From NCBI GenBank assembly GCA_030429565.1, contig JAUIFE010000001.1:496001-560000 (forward strand): 64,000 nt of DNA. The letters run 5' to 3'. Origin of the DNA: Holophagae bacterium. Lineage in GTDB: Bacteria; Acidobacteriota; Holophagae; Acanthopleuribacterales; Acanthopleuribacteraceae. Under the pieces are notes generated by a model. The model did no database searches. It was not told the DNA's origin and was given only the letters and a program-made list of their open reading frames with translations. Every line of letters starts with the position of its first letter. The first letter of the stretch is position 1. Below, piece by piece: positions 29,123 through 39,488 of this stretch. Made by a program: the position numbers and the translations under genes.

Positions 29123-29386
29123 ATGAGGTACGACCAATTCATGTTTGTTTGCGAACTCTGCGGTACTTTGGTGCCACCCCGAATGAAAGCAAATCAGGTT
29201 GTTACGGAAACACGCGCACGCAACTACCCCGCGCGCCAGAACGCCCAAAAGATCAAGCGTAAAAAGAAACCTCTTTATCGCGAAGATCCAGGTGGTCGTG
29301 GCTGGGAAATCGTAACCGAAGCGAACGCCTGTCAGCCTTGTGCCGCCAAGCATGAGACGCCGGTTCCCGCCCGCCAAGAAGTTTAA
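29123..29386 (+). CDS. Small zinc-ribbon-like protein
   Basis: 87 residues from the ATG at 29123, which follows GGAGG; longer in-frame starts lack such a site. Two CxxC knuckles (CELC near the N-terminus and CQPC near the C-terminus) flank a basic segment (ARQNAQKIKRKKK) and EDPGGRGWEIVTE. The spacing suits a four-cysteine zinc site. The conserved-looking RxYPAR and DPGGxGxEIV stretches suggest a widespread small family, but no function is known to me. A terminator follows, so it is probably expressed alone. Confidence 0.7.
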   Translation: MRYDQFMFVCELCGTLVPPRMKANQVVTETRARNYPARQNAQKIKRKKKPLYREDPGGRGWEIVTEANACQPCAAKHETPVPARQEV

Positions 29387-29410
29387 TTTACTTCTTTTGT
29401 TTCATTCAGT

Positions 29411-29438
29411 TAGGAGCCGCTTGGTCGGCTCCTTTTCT
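29411..29438 (+). terminator. Rho-independent terminator after the zinc-ribbon gene
   Basis: AGGAGCCG pairs with CGGCTCCT around CTTGGT and is followed by TTTTCT, 25 bases after the stop. Confidence 0.85.
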
Positions 29439-29791
29439 ATTGTGGGGCAAGCCTTTATTTCATCTGGCTCGTCTGTAAACGAAGCCCGCGACCGCGCCCG
29501 ACCCGCGCGATTTCGCCATTGTCCCCGCTCCCTAAATCGCTTACTCTAATGCGAACGTTCAGGTTATTGGGTTATCACGCCGACGAGCCGCTGCTTTAAC
29601 CGCACATCACCGGCCCAGACACAGGTCGCAAACGGCGTCGTCATCGTCCGCATTTTATCAATTGCGTCACCGGCCTTCGGGTTGCCACCGATGCGGGTCT
29701 GCCCCGTCGACACCGCAACCCGCGGCTATCCGATTCCCCGGGGCATCCCCGTGCCTGAAGCCTGTCTATTTCAGTCGCCGAGGATCCGCGC
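29439..29791. other. Intergenic region before the PKS-NRPS gene
   Basis: About 350 bases with no supported gene. The promoter of the megasynthase should lie here. No regulator gene or operator-like repeat was found next to it. Confidence 0.45.
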
Positions 29792-32700
29792 ATGTCTGCT
29801 CACGCCACCCCGCCCTACCAACAAGCCGTTGAAGACGCCGTCGCCGTTGTCGGCTACGCCTGTCGCCTACCGGACGCCCCCGACAGCCAACACTTCTGGC
29901 ACAATTTGGTGCAGCGCCACAACGCGGTGCGTCGCCTAACCTCGGCCGAATTGAGCGAGGCAGGTGTGTCGCGCGAGGAACAAGCGGCGCCGAGTTATGT
30001 ACCCTTTGCGGCCCCGATCAACGGATTTGACTGCTTTGATGCACGTTTTTTTGGGTTCACCCAACGCGAAGCGGAAACGCTTGATCCCCAGCAACGACTG
30101 ATGTTGCAAACGGCTTACCACGCGCTGGAAGATGCGGGCTATCCAGGCGGACGCGGCTTGGACAGAGTGGGCGTGTTCGCCGGCGGTCGCTTTAGCGATT
30201 ACCTGGTTCGCCAACTTTACGCCAACCCGACCTGGCTGCAACAAACAGGGTACTTTCAAGCCTTACTGGGTAATGACAAGGATTATTTGGCACCGCTGCT
30301 CTCTTATAAACTGGATCTCAAGGGTCCCAGCATCGCCGTGCAAACGGCTTGCTCCACCTCACTCGCAGCCATGCACCTTGCCTGTGAATCACTGCTGAGC
30401 CACAACAGTAACGCGGCCCTGGTCGGCGCCGTCACCTTGCGCCTGCCGCAATTCGCAGGTTACCACTACGCACCTGGCGGTATTTTCTCGCCCAAGGGCC
30501 AGGTTCGCTTTCTGGACGCAGGCGCCGACGGCACCGTCTTTGGCAACGGCGTCGCCGCCGTCGTGCTAAAACGTTATGCCGACGCCATTGCCGACGGCGA
30601 CACCATTCACGGCCTGGTGCTCGGCTCCGCAATCAACAACGACGGCGGAACCAAGGTCGGCCTAACAGCGCCTTCCGCCGATGGTCAAGCCCGTGTCATC
30701 GCCGACGCCTTGGCGATTGCTGAATGCGAAGCGGACGACTTGCAGTACATCGAATGCCATGGCACAGGCACCGCGCTGGGTGACGCCATTGAGCTCAACG
30801 CGCTTAATAAAGTGTTTGGAGACAGTCGCGCCACATGCCTGTTGGGTTCGGTGAAAACGAATCTCGGGCACCTGGAAGCGGCGGCCGGGATGGCGGGCCT
30901 CATTAAAGTGTTGCTGATGATGCGCCACAAAACGCTGGTGGCGAGTTTGGGATTTAACAGTGCCAACCCCAATGTGGATTTCGGCAACGGCCGCTTTCGC
31001 CCGGTGGTGGAAAGCCAACCCTGGCAAGCCAACGAACATGGGCTACGCATCGCGGGTTTGAGTTCCTTCGGCATCGGTGGGACCAACGGCCACCTCATTC
31101 TGTGTAGCCCGCCTGAGACGAAACAAACCGAGGCACCGGCAACGCCAGGTCCCCACCTCATTCAAATCAGCGCCCGTGACGGTTTGGCCTTGAGCCGGCA
31201 AAAGGCCGCGCTGGCCGAGTATCTCGCCGACTCGCCGGCACCACTGGCCCAAGTTACGGCCAACCTGCGTCGACGACGTGACATCTTTAGTTACCGCTTC
31301 AGTTGTGTGGTGCAGGACCACGGCGATTTGCGCGATCAACTGGACAAAACCGAAATTCAGGAGCCGACGCCGGCCAAGGGCGGACGCATGGCGTTTGTGT
31401 TCCCAGGCCAGGGCAGCCAACACCCGGAAATGGCTCGGCAAACCTACGTGCGCGAGCCGGTCTTTCGAACCTGGATAGATCGTGGCTTGAATCACCTAGC
31501 ACAACGTGGCTTTAGTGAACCGGCTAGACTGTGGCGCGACAACAACCCCGAGGAGCGCGAGACGTGGTGCCAGACACAATACGCGCAACCCCTGTTGTAT
31601 TTAGTTCAAGTGTCTCTGGCCAAGCTGTGGCAGTCATGGGGTGTGCAACCGACGGTGTTATTGGGCCATAGTATTGGTGAATGGAGCGCGGCCTGCATCG
31701 CCGAGGTCGTATCCTTCGAGCAGGGTTTAGAAATTGTGTGGGAACGCGGACGTTTACTGCAACAGCAGCCAGGCGGCGCCATGCTGGCTGTCAACGCCGA
31801 TGCTGCGACGGTGCAGCCTTATTTAGCACCTCAAGTGGTCATAGCCGCCGTCAACGCGCCGGCGTTTTTGACGCTGGCCGGCCCTTTTGCCGCGCTGGAC
31901 ATGACACGCGCTCAATTGGATGCGGTCGGTCTTAAATGCCGAGCACTCCACACCTCGCATGCCTTCCACACACCGATGATGGCGGCGGCCGAACAAGCCT
32001 TTGCGGCATCCCTGGAAGCCCGCGTCTTGCGCGCGCCCAAAATCCCCTTCCCGAGCAACGTTACCGGCAGTTGGATGACCGACGCGCAGGCAACCTCTCC
32101 ATCATCCTGGGCCAAACAGTTAACCGCCCCGGTGGCGTTCGAGGCATGCATCAACACGGCGGCCGAGGCGGTTGACCACTGGCTGGAAGTCGGGCCAGGG
32201 CACCAAAACACGACCTTTATCCGTGCAACGCTCAGTAAACCCAAGGCGTTTTCGAGTCTGCCCGCCTTAGTCACACGTGAAGCGAACGATTACCTACACC
32301 TGCTGCGCACAGCGGGGCGATTGTGGGCAGAGGGTTACCCACTCGAACTGGAAGCGGAACCGGAACCGGTTAGGCCGATCCGCCTGCCAGGCTACGCCTT
32401 TAACGAGCAGCGATACTGGGTCGAAGCCCAAGCTTACCCCGGCCAAAGCACAACCACGCCGGTGAATGCGGCATCACCGCCCGCGGCCGAGCCGGAACAA
32501 GCAGAAAGCATCGCGGCCCCTGATTCCATCGTGCAAACCCTGGTTTCGATTTGGTCGGAACAGTTGGGTGTGGCCGACTGCCCAGTCGACGCCGATTTCT
32601 TCGAACTGGGTGGACATTCGCTGTTAGCGACACGTATTTTGGCGCGCATCCGCGAGCAGCTTGGGGTTGAACTGAGCTTGAGCCAATTCTTCGGCGATCA

Positions 32701-35700
32701 CAGTACACGCATTGTCGACCTTGCCGAAATCGTGCGTCACAGTGCGCCGGCGGGTAAGGTTACAGCAATTCCGGCCCAGTCGCGCGACGGTGGCGATCTG
32801 TCGCTGAGTGCGGCCCAGGAACGCATGTGGTTTTTGTACCGTTTGGCACCGCAAAGCCCGGCCTACAACCTGCCTGGCAGTTTCGACCACCATGCCGATC
32901 TCAACGTCAGTGCGTTCAAGGGCGCATTGATTGACCTAATCACCCGCCATGAGGTTCTTCACACGATTTTTCCCTACGACAAGGGCGCGCCCCGCGCTCG
33001 GGTGGTTTCGGTCGATTCGTTTGAGATTGCCTTCCATGACCTGGCCCATCTCAATGAAGCGGCGCGGCTCCGTGCGGCTTCGCAACTGGCCGAGCAAGAT
33101 GCCGCCCGGCCCTTTGATTTGCAACAGGAGCTGCCGTTGCGCGCGGCCATCGTTAAGCTGGACGAAGCCCATTTCCGCATTCTGCTGTGCCTGCACCATA
33201 TTGCAGCCGACGGCGGCTCCTTCACACTTCTGGCTAGAGACCTCCTCGGTTTTTACCGCGCTCGCTTGACGGGGGGACCGGCACAACTGCCGCCGCTTAC
33301 GCTTCAGTACGCGGACTACGCGGCCTGGCAACAAGCCAAATTGCAAGGTGACGCATTAAAGGCGTCGGCCGACTTCTGGCGCGAGCAACTGGCTGATGCA
33401 CCCCTAGTGTTCGAGCCTTTCCCCGATTTTGAGCGCCCGGCGGTGGCGGACTACCACGGCGCCCGCTTGGCCCTAAATCTGGGACCCGAGCGGTCGCAAC
33501 GTTTACGGGCTTTAGCCCAATCTGAAAATGCATCCTTGTTTATGACGCTGCTGACCTGTTTCGAAATATTGTTGTGGAATCGCGCCGGCCGCGACGATTT
33601 CTTGCTGGGTACCCACATGACCCATCGCAACCGTGCCGAACTGGAACCGCTGATCGGTTTATTCGTCAACCAACTGGTGTTACGCGCACGTCTCGCGGGG
33701 AATCCAACTTTTACCACCTTGTTGGGGCAAAACCGCGACCACGTGCGCGGAGCGTTTGACCACAGCGAATTTCCCTTCGAGAAACTGGTGGAGATGTTGC
33801 AACCGGACCGTGATTTGAGCCGCAACCCCATTTTCCAGGTTCTGTTCGTTTTTCAGAACCATCCCCCGGCGACGGCAGACTCGGGTAATTTGGCGCCGGC
33901 GGCGGCGGGAGAGGCACTCATCGTGCGCGATGACTTACGCCTCGAACTTTACGACGACCAGGAGTTACACGGCTTCATTGAGTACCGTACCTCGGTTTAC
34001 CGCGGCGAAACCATGCAAACCCTCGCGGGCCAATTTAACGACTTAATCGATTTGGTTTGCACCACGCCCCAAACCAACCTGCGCACCTTGGCGCTGCAGC
34101 TCCCCCATCTCAGCCAGGCTGAACAAGCACAGCAAGCACAACGCTTACGCCGACGCGGACCGAACCTGCCGGTACTCTTTCCGTTCCGCCTTTTGTCCCG
34201 TTGCCAAACGCATCCCGACAGCGACGCGGTCATCGCCGAAAGTGATCCGGTTGTCGCATGGCGTCGGCTCAGTTACGGGGCACTCGGCCGAGAATCACAA
34301 CGCTTGGCGCGGCGATTAACGGCCCAAAACATTAAAACCGAAGACGGGGTCGCCTTGTTTATGGATCGCTCTGCCGGTTTTGTTATCGGCTTTTGCGCAA
34401 CCATGTTGGCGGGCGGCGCCTACGTCCCACTCGACACAAGTGCGCCACCGAGTCGACTCGGTTACCAACTCGACAAGGCGGGGGCTCGTTTTGTGCTGAC
34501 GTACCGCCATCTGGCCAAACGCCTTCCTGTCGAGATTTTGGCCGGTCGCACGCTAATCTGCCTGGACGCGCCGGACGACCATGAAGCCGACATTAACGAC
34601 GCACTCACCTTGCCGACCTTGTTACCGATCCAAACGGCCTACATTCTGTTTACCTCGGGTTCAACTGGTGAACCAAAAGGTGTCGCGGTCGAACACGCTC
34701 AGCTCACTTATTACATTGACGCCATGATCGCCCAACTCGAACTAATCCCCTCTCGTTACGCATGGATTCTGGCCACCACGGCCGATGCCGGTCACACCGT
34801 GTTGTTTCCAACCCTGAGTTTGGGCGGCACCATCCATGCGATTGATGCAACGGTAGCGGCTCAACCCGATAGCCTGGCGGCTTACCTGGAACGACACCAC
34901 ATTCAAGATCTCAAGGTCATGCCAAGCCTGCTGCAAGCCTTGCAAACCGGCGGTAATTTCGAACGGGTGTTGCCCGCGCGGCACTTGGTCATGACGGGCG
35001 AACCGGCCGAACTGGCTTGGATTCGCAAACTAAAACAGGTCCACCCCGATTTGCGCATCGACAATGAATACGGACCCACGGAAACAACCGTCGGCGTGAC
35101 CACGCTCCGCTTCGACCACCACCCACTCGACACGTTGAAAACGTGGCCGATCGGCGATCCCCTGCCAGGGACTAATTGTTACTTGGTCGACGCCTTTGAT
35201 CGACCCGTTGCCACCGGCATGCACGGTGAATTGCACATCGGCGGTACCCTGGTAACACGCGGGTATGTGGGGCAACCGGCCCTAACCGCCGACCGCTTCC
35301 GACCCGACCCTTTTAGCGACGTTCCTGGTTCGCGCCGGTACGTAACCGGCGATGAAGCGTCACTTTCCCATGACGGTGATCTGTTGTTCCACGGTCGCTA
35401 CGATACCCAAATCAAAATTCGCGGGTTCCGCGTTGAACCAGGCGAAATTGAGAGTAGCCTGCGGGAAAACACTTGGATCGAACACTGTGTGGTTCGTCTC
35501 TTAACCAAACCGAAACCACGGCTGGCGGCCTATTTGGTGGTCCATCAAGGCGCACCGGAAGAGGCAAAATTAATACCGGCCATACGGGCCTGGCTGGCGG
35601 AACGCTTGCCGCCGATATTGATCCCCGGCGCCTTCGTCCTTTTGCCGGCACTGCCACTGTCACCCAACGGCAAACTTAATTTGCGCGCACTGCCTGAGCC

Positions 35701-36790
35701 AGGTGGCGCACAAGAAGCCAAAACCCCGCCGACCACCCCGGTCGAACGGCAACTGGCGGCCATTTGGTGTCAAGTCCTTGGCCGGAACCAGGTCGGCCTG
35801 GAAGACAATTTCTTCGAGATTGGCGGCGATTCACTTTTGAGCATTCAACTCTTGGCGCTATGTCAACGCGCACGCTTACCGCTTAATGCTGAAACCTTCT
35901 TCCGTCACCAAACACTGGGCGAACAAGCCCAAGCACTTGCACAACAGGGCCTCGACGAAGATTTGCGTCGCCGTGCATTGGTGGTTCTACAACCCGCCGG
36001 CGAAGCGGCGCCGCTGTTTTGCGTTCACTCTGCCGGTGGGATGGTGTTTGGCTACATTGCCCTGGCACGCGCGCTGGGCGAAGATCGTCCCTTTTACGCG
36101 CTGCAAGACAGCGCCGCCCTGAGCGAAGAAAATACAGCGACCGTGGTTTCGGTAGAAACCCTTGCGGCACGGTATTGTGAGGAGATCGAGGAGGCGCAGC
36201 CGCAAGGAGCGATTCATCTGGCGGGTCACTCTTTTGGCGGCCTGGTGGCACTTGAATGCGCCCGTCAACTGCAAACGCAAGGGCGCGAGGTTGCCAAGCT
36301 AATTCTGCTCGACAGCTTCGTCCCTCAGAACGATCCAACTATTGATGAAGCCCAAGCACAACGTACCACCCTCGGTCATATGCTGCGTGTTTTCTACCGC
36401 CAAGCCAACCGACCGGTGCCCTACCAAGAGCGTGATCTACAAGAACTGGATCCAAACCGCCTACTCACTACGGTCACAGAAGCCCTACAGCAACTCCCAG
36501 GAAACGAGCAACTTAACGAACGTCGTCTGGCCCAACAAGTGGCGGTTTTCACCAACCACACCCGAGCAGCCGCCCAATTTTCGACACCCAATTATGCAGG
36601 TGAAACACTGTTGGTTCGACCGGCGGAAGAGATGGCACAGGAAACGCCGGACCTTCATGATCGCGGCTGGCACGGTTCCTTGGCAAAGCTCGAGGTAGCC
36701 GGTGTCGCGGGCGACCATACCACCATGCTGACAGCCCAACACGCGGACGAACTGGCGCAAACGATTAAACGCTTTTTGGGTGGACCATAG
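29792..36790 (+). CDS. Hybrid PKS-NRPS: KS-AT-ACP-C-A-PCP-TE
   Basis: 2332 residues. Ketosynthase (about 12-445): Cys187 in TACSTS, His in ECHGTGT and KTNLGHLEAAAG. Acyltransferase (about 530-830): Ser627 in GHSIGEW and HAFH, which points to malonyl-CoA. ACP: Ser943 in GGHSLL. Condensation domain (about 990-1420): HHIAADG from 1135. Adenylation domain (about 1460-1940): FTSGSTGEPKG near 1620, NEYGPTETTVG, KIRGFRVEPGEIE, SPNGKLN. PCP: Ser2014 in GGDSLL. Thioesterase (about 2065-2330): Ser2147 in GHSFGG and a late GDH. All catalytic residues appear intact. No ketoreductase or dehydratase, so a beta-ketoacyl-aminoacyl chain should reach the thioesterase. There is no loading module, and no tailoring or transport genes adjoin. 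Confidence 0.95.
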   Translation: MSAHATPPYQQAVEDAVAVVGYACRLPDAPDSQHFWHNLVQRHNAVRRLTSAELSEAGVSREEQAAPSYVPFAAPINGFDCFDARFFGFTQREAETLDPQQRLMLQTAYHALEDAGYPGGRGLDRVGVFAGGRFSDYLVRQLYANPTWLQQTGYFQALLGNDKDYLAPLLSYKLDLKGPSIAVQTACSTSLAAMHLACESLLSHNSNAALVGAVTLRLPQFAGYHYAPGGIFSPKGQVRFLDAGADGTVFGNGVAAVVLKRYADAIADGDTIHGLVLGSAINNDGGTKVGLTAPSADGQARVIADALAIAECEADDLQYIECHGTGTALGDAIELNALNKVFGDSRATCLLGSVKTNLGHLEAAAGMAGLIKVLLMMRHKTLVASLGFNSANPNVDFGNGRFRPVVESQPWQANEHGLRIAGLSSFGIGGTNGHLILCSPPETKQTEAPATPGPHLIQISARDGLALSRQKAALAEYLADSPAPLAQVTANLRRRRDIFSYRFSCVVQDHGDLRDQLDKTEIQEPTPAKGGRMAFVFPGQGSQHPEMARQTYVREPVFRTWIDRGLNHLAQRGFSEPARLWRDNNPEERETWCQTQYAQPLLYLVQVSLAKLWQSWGVQPTVLLGHSIGEWSAACIAEVVSFEQGLEIVWERGRLLQQQPGGAMLAVNADAATVQPYLAPQVVIAAVNAPAFLTLAGPFAALDMTRAQLDAVGLKCRALHTSHAFHTPMMAAAEQAFAASLEARVLRAPKIPFPSNVTGSWMTDAQATSPSSWAKQLTAPVAFEACINTAAEAVDHWLEVGPGHQNTTFIRATLSKPKAFSSLPALVTREANDYLHLLRTAGRLWAEGYPLELEAEPEPVRPIRLPGYAFNEQRYWVEAQAYPGQSTTTPVNAASPPAAEPEQAESIAAPDSIVQTLVSIWSEQLGVADCPVDADFFELGGHSLLATRILARIREQLGVELSLSQFFGDHSTRIVDLAEIVRHSAPAGKVTAIPAQSRDGGDLSLSAAQERMWFLYRLAPQSPAYNLPGSFDHHADLNVSAFKGALIDLITRHEVLHTIFPYDKGAPRARVVSVDSFEIAFHDLAHLNEAARLRAASQLAEQDAARPFDLQQELPLRAAIVKLDEAHFRILLCLHHIAADGGSFTLLARDLLGFYRARLTGGPAQLPPLTLQYADYAAWQQAKLQGDALKASADFWREQLADAPLVFEPFPDFERPAVADYHGARLALNLGPERSQRLRALAQSENASLFMTLLTCFEILLWNRAGRDDFLLGTHMTHRNRAELEPLIGLFVNQLVLRARLAGNPTFTTLLGQNRDHVRGAFDHSEFPFEKLVEMLQPDRDLSRNPIFQVLFVFQNHPPATADSGNLAPAAAGEALIVRDDLRLELYDDQELHGFIEYRTSVYRGETMQTLAGQFNDLIDLVCTTPQTNLRTLALQLPHLSQAEQAQQAQRLRRRGPNLPVLFPFRLLSRCQTHPDSDAVIAESDPVVAWRRLSYGALGRESQRLARRLTAQNIKTEDGVALFMDRSAGFVIGFCATMLAGGAYVPLDTSAPPSRLGYQLDKAGARFVLTYRHLAKRLPVEILAGRTLICLDAPDDHEADINDALTLPTLLPIQTAYILFTSGSTGEPKGVAVEHAQLTYYIDAMIAQLELIPSRYAWILATTADAGHTVLFPTLSLGGTIHAIDATVAAQPDSLAAYLERHHIQDLKVMPSLLQALQTGGNFERVLPARHLVMTGEPAELAWIRKLKQVHPDLRIDNEYGPTETTVGVTTLRFDHHPLDTLKTWPIGDPLPGTNCYLVDAFDRPVATGMHGELHIGGTLVTRGYVGQPALTADRFRPDPFSDVPGSRRYVTGDEASLSHDGDLLFHGRYDTQIKIRGFRVEPGEIESSLRENTWIEHCVVRLLTKPKPRLAAYLVVHQGAPEEAKLIPAIRAWLAERLPPILIPGAFVLLPALPLSPNGKLNLRALPEPGGAQEAKTPPTTPVERQLAAIWCQVLGRNQVGLEDNFFEIGGDSLLSIQLLALCQRARLPLNAETFFRHQTLGEQAQALAQQGLDEDLRRRALVVLQPAGEAAPLFCVHSAGGMVFGYIALARALGEDRPFYALQDSAALSEENTATVVSVETLAARYCEEIEEAQPQGAIHLAGHSFGGLVALECARQLQTQGREVAKLILLDSFVPQNDPTIDEAQAQRTTLGHMLRVFYRQANRPVPYQERDLQELDPNRLLTTVTEALQQLPGNEQLNERRLAQQVAVFTNHTRAAAQFSTPNYAGETLLVRPAEEMAQETPDLHDRGWHGSLAKLEVAGVAGDHTTMLTAQHADELAQTIKRFLGGP

Positions 36791-37136
36791 CGTTGCCGTA
36801 CAGCGCAAACCCAGACCACCCGGTTCTTTCACCACAAAGTATGGCTGAGATGCCAACATCGATTCAAAGTTAAAGCGCGCCCACAAGCCCGCACGGCATC
36901 ACTCTGCAAAAAATCACCACTACACGAAAAACCTCAGACCATTCTTTAGAACCCCTCAAAAGTATCTTCATTTTTGGTGTTTTTTTGATTTTCTTTTGAT
37001 TTAGGTTGGGCCTGGCAAGGGGTTTCAGCTTGCCGGCCTGAGATAAAGATGACCAGGATCCTTCCTGGACTCGCGTCGCGATGCCCCTAGCAACGAACCC
37101 TTCGGGCCGAGCCCGGAGAAAGACAAGGAGGCGCCG
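36791..37136. other. Intergenic region, nothing recognised
   Basis: About 345 bases, AT-rich in the middle (runs of T near 36980), between the megasynthase and the Rpn-type gene. No hairpin terminator was found directly after the PKS-NRPS stop. Confidence 0.45.
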
Positions 37137-38063
37137 GTGCAAAATTTCGACAGTCCTTGGAAACAAGTTTGTGATCACTTCTTTCCCGAGATGCTTGACC
37201 TGGTATTGAATGAGGCTTTTGTAGATATTGACTGGACCCGACCAATCCAAGTTCTCGACAAGGAACTCCCAAAAATTGCGCCCGAACACGAAACGGGTCT
37301 TCGTTATGCCGACAAACTGATCAAGGTGTTTCTGAAAACCGGCGCTGAGGAAATCGTGTTCGTCCACATTGAGTTTCAAAACCAGGTCGTCAAGAACTTG
37401 CCGAAACGGATGTACATCTACAACTATCGAATATTCGACAAGTTCGGGGACGACGTCGTCAGCTTAGCGATCCTTGGTGATTCCTCGCCAACGTGGCGAC
37501 CCAATAAATATGTTTTCCGAAAATGGCGTCAAGACTTGTGCTTCGAATATCCAGTCGTTAAATTGATAGACTACCGTGAGCAGGAAGACGCGTTGACGGC
37601 ATCAAACAACCCATTTGCCGCCGTCATCTTGGCCTTTCTTGCCGGTGAGGCAACCCGGGCCAATCCAGAGAAACGTTTTTCCACCAAAATCGGTCTGATG
37701 CGGCGGCTCTATCAAAAACAATTCTCGCGCGAAACCATCATCAACCTTTTCCAATTTATCGACTGGACCCTAAAACTACCGCCTGGATTAGCCCAACAAT
37801 TTCGTGAAAATTTGGAAGCGCTTGAGGGAGAAAAAAACATGCCTTACATCACCAGCATCGAGCGCATGGCGCGGGAAGAAGGCCGTGAAGAGGGCCGTAT
37901 CGAAGAACGGAAAGCTTCTTTAATCAAGGTTCTAGAAAACCGATTTGGCTCATTAAGTCCCGTTTTCCGAAACCAAATTGAACAAGCAAAACTCGGTCAA
38001 CTTGCCCTCTGGTGGGATCAAGCATTCACCGTTAACGATCCCAGATATCTATTTGAGCATTAA
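37137..38063 (+). CDS. Rpn family recombination-promoting nuclease/putative transposase
   Basis: 308 residues from a GTG at 37137, six bases after AAGGAGG. The N-terminal half is the PD-(D/E)XK-type domain of Rpn/YhgA proteins: DHFFPEMLDLVL, RYADKLIKVF, EIVFVHIEFQNQ with the catalytic E-x-Q, then MYIYNYRIFDKF. The C-terminal third has the low-complexity REEGREEGRIEER linker and a DUF4351-like tail (LIKVLENRFG). E. coli Rpn proteins nick DNA and promote RecA-independent recombination; the linker is prone to repeat-number change. A truncated copy follows. Confidence 0.85.
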   Translation: MQNFDSPWKQVCDHFFPEMLDLVLNEAFVDIDWTRPIQVLDKELPKIAPEHETGLRYADKLIKVFLKTGAEEIVFVHIEFQNQVVKNLPKRMYIYNYRIFDKFGDDVVSLAILGDSSPTWRPNKYVFRKWRQDLCFEYPVVKLIDYREQEDALTASNNPFAAVILAFLAGEATRANPEKRFSTKIGLMRRLYQKQFSRETIINLFQFIDWTLKLPPGLAQQFRENLEALEGEKNMPYITSIERMAREEGREEGRIEERKASLIKVLENRFGSLSPVFRNQIEQAKLGQLALWWDQAFTVNDPRYLFEH

Positions 38064-38200
38064 CCTGTCAAGAAGACACTGACTCGGTCGACCAAACGGA
38101 CACCGCTACTTCAGTAAAAAACGACGAAGAAAACCCTTTCCTTCGTATCGGCTCGACCCTTTCAGGTGCCACCGCCTAAATCCGCTTCACGAGATTCCTT

Positions 38201-38623
38201 GTGAAGCAACTCCGGCAATTGCTACTTCGATTGGCCCAACCGTTCCATGAACAATTGGAAATCCTGGAGGGTGAACTGAACATGCCTTATATCACCAGCA
38301 TCGAACGCATGGCTCGCGAAGAGGGCCGCGAAGAAGGCCGCGAAGAGGGCCGCATTGAAGAACGGAGAATCTTCTTAGCCAAAATCCTTGAGCACCGCTT
38401 TGGTCCGTTGAATGCGGTTATCCAAAACAAAATTGCCCACGCAAAACCTGCACAAATCAGTGCTTGGTTGGATCGAATATTCTCACGCCCCGACATAAGA
38501 TCTTGGTTCGGTCCAAAATCAAGCGATGCGAAACGACCTCAAAACCACGCGGCCAAAACACCGACGATCCAGATGACTGTCGATGATCCGGCAGTCATCT
38601 TCAAGCCATACCGCCAAAACTAA
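38201..38623 (+). pseudogene. Truncated second copy of the Rpn-type gene
   Basis: The frame starting at 38201 (140 codons) matches only the C-terminal part of the gene before it. From LAQPFHEQLEILEGELNMPY onward it parallels LAQQFRENLEALEGEKNMPY, then MPYITSIERMAREEGR is identical. It has one more EEGR unit than the intact gene, and a longer unrelated tail. The nuclease domain is absent. Most likely a remnant of a tandem duplication; expression as a small independent protein from the internal ATG at 38282 is possible. Confidence 0.7.
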
Positions 38624-39206
38624 AGCGGCCGGGTGAACCGAGCGAGAAGTGGAAAACAGGACCGGGTTAGAACATCACCAGCTTTGAACGAGCTTCATGG
38701 AACAAACGCAGCCATGACGAACAACACAGATCAAGCAGCCGGACATCGTGGCCTTTTGGGGTTGCTGACAGCGATTTGAAACAGCGGTTTCATCTTTTAC
38801 ACGCCATCCCACATGACGCGTTGGGCAGGTTGCCTATTCGCTCAAGCTGACGTTCTTTTCTTCCCGGTAGCACCTGAGCCCTGCCAACGCGAACCCATCC
38901 ATCATATGTTCTTCATTTATCCGCCCACAAAACCGACCACAGGCCTCGATACCACGAAACAGCTCTGGCGAAACCGAGGCACCGTCCCTCGCATTTCCAG
39001 AAAGCGCAAACCTCGGTAACAGGCCGCCGGTGATTTTTTTTTGCGACACAACCTCAATAAAACGTGAAAAGTACGTTCATTCCGACAAATCATCTGCATT
39101 TTTTGTTTGAACCTGAGACTGAGTATCAATACACTACATATAACGACGCGGTTGCGACGCCGTCTCAACTCACTTCTCAGTTATCACCGCAGCGGGGAGG
39201 CTCTTC
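38624..39206. other. Intergenic region, nothing recognised
   Basis: About 580 bases with only short unsupported frames. It may contain further decayed remains of the Rpn duplication, but no similarity was seen by eye. Confidence 0.45.
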
Positions 39207-39488
39207 ATGGAAAAACGTTGTTTTCATCCGGCAAACTTCAAAATCACGTGGGTCACACAGGTCCAGACCGATTTTGTCGTTGAGAACGGCCAGGTAAAAG
39301 CACCTGAGTCACGCGACCAGTGTCACAAACCCCATGTCAAATTTGAATGCGGCGATTGTGGTTTCACAGCTTATTACTCCGCCCACCGCGCCCCTCACTG
39401 GTTCCGCTCGAAACTAGAAGCAGCGGGAACCAGCTTCCCTGGCGAAATTTGCTGCCCCGAAGGCGAAACCCAGAGCGCGGTGGCTTAG
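39207..39488 (+). CDS. Small cysteine-containing protein, possible zinc ribbon
   Basis: 93 residues from the ATG at 39207, after GGGGAGG. A CxxC knuckle (FECGDCGF) in the middle, single cysteines at C5 and QCHK, and ICCPEG near the C-terminus could bind a metal. The central HKPHVKFECGDCGFTAYYSAH looks conserved-like. No signal peptide. Nothing around it suggests a role; a terminator follows about 160 bases later. Confidence 0.55.
   Translation: MEKRCFHPANFKITWVTQVQTDFVVENGQVKAPESRDQCHKPHVKFECGDCGFTAYYSAHRAPHWFRSKLEAAGTSFPGEICCPEGETQSAVA

Noticed and set aside
1..36790. One biosynthetic cluster joining the NRPS at the left edge and the PKS-NRPS
   Set aside because: They are about 27 kb apart, on opposite strands, with a CRISPR locus, transport genes and asd between; no shared regulators or tailoring genes were seen.
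38813..39168. Small frames between the Rpn remnant and the cysteine-containing protein
   Set aside because: No supported start, similarity or conserved composition; frames overlap on opposite strands.
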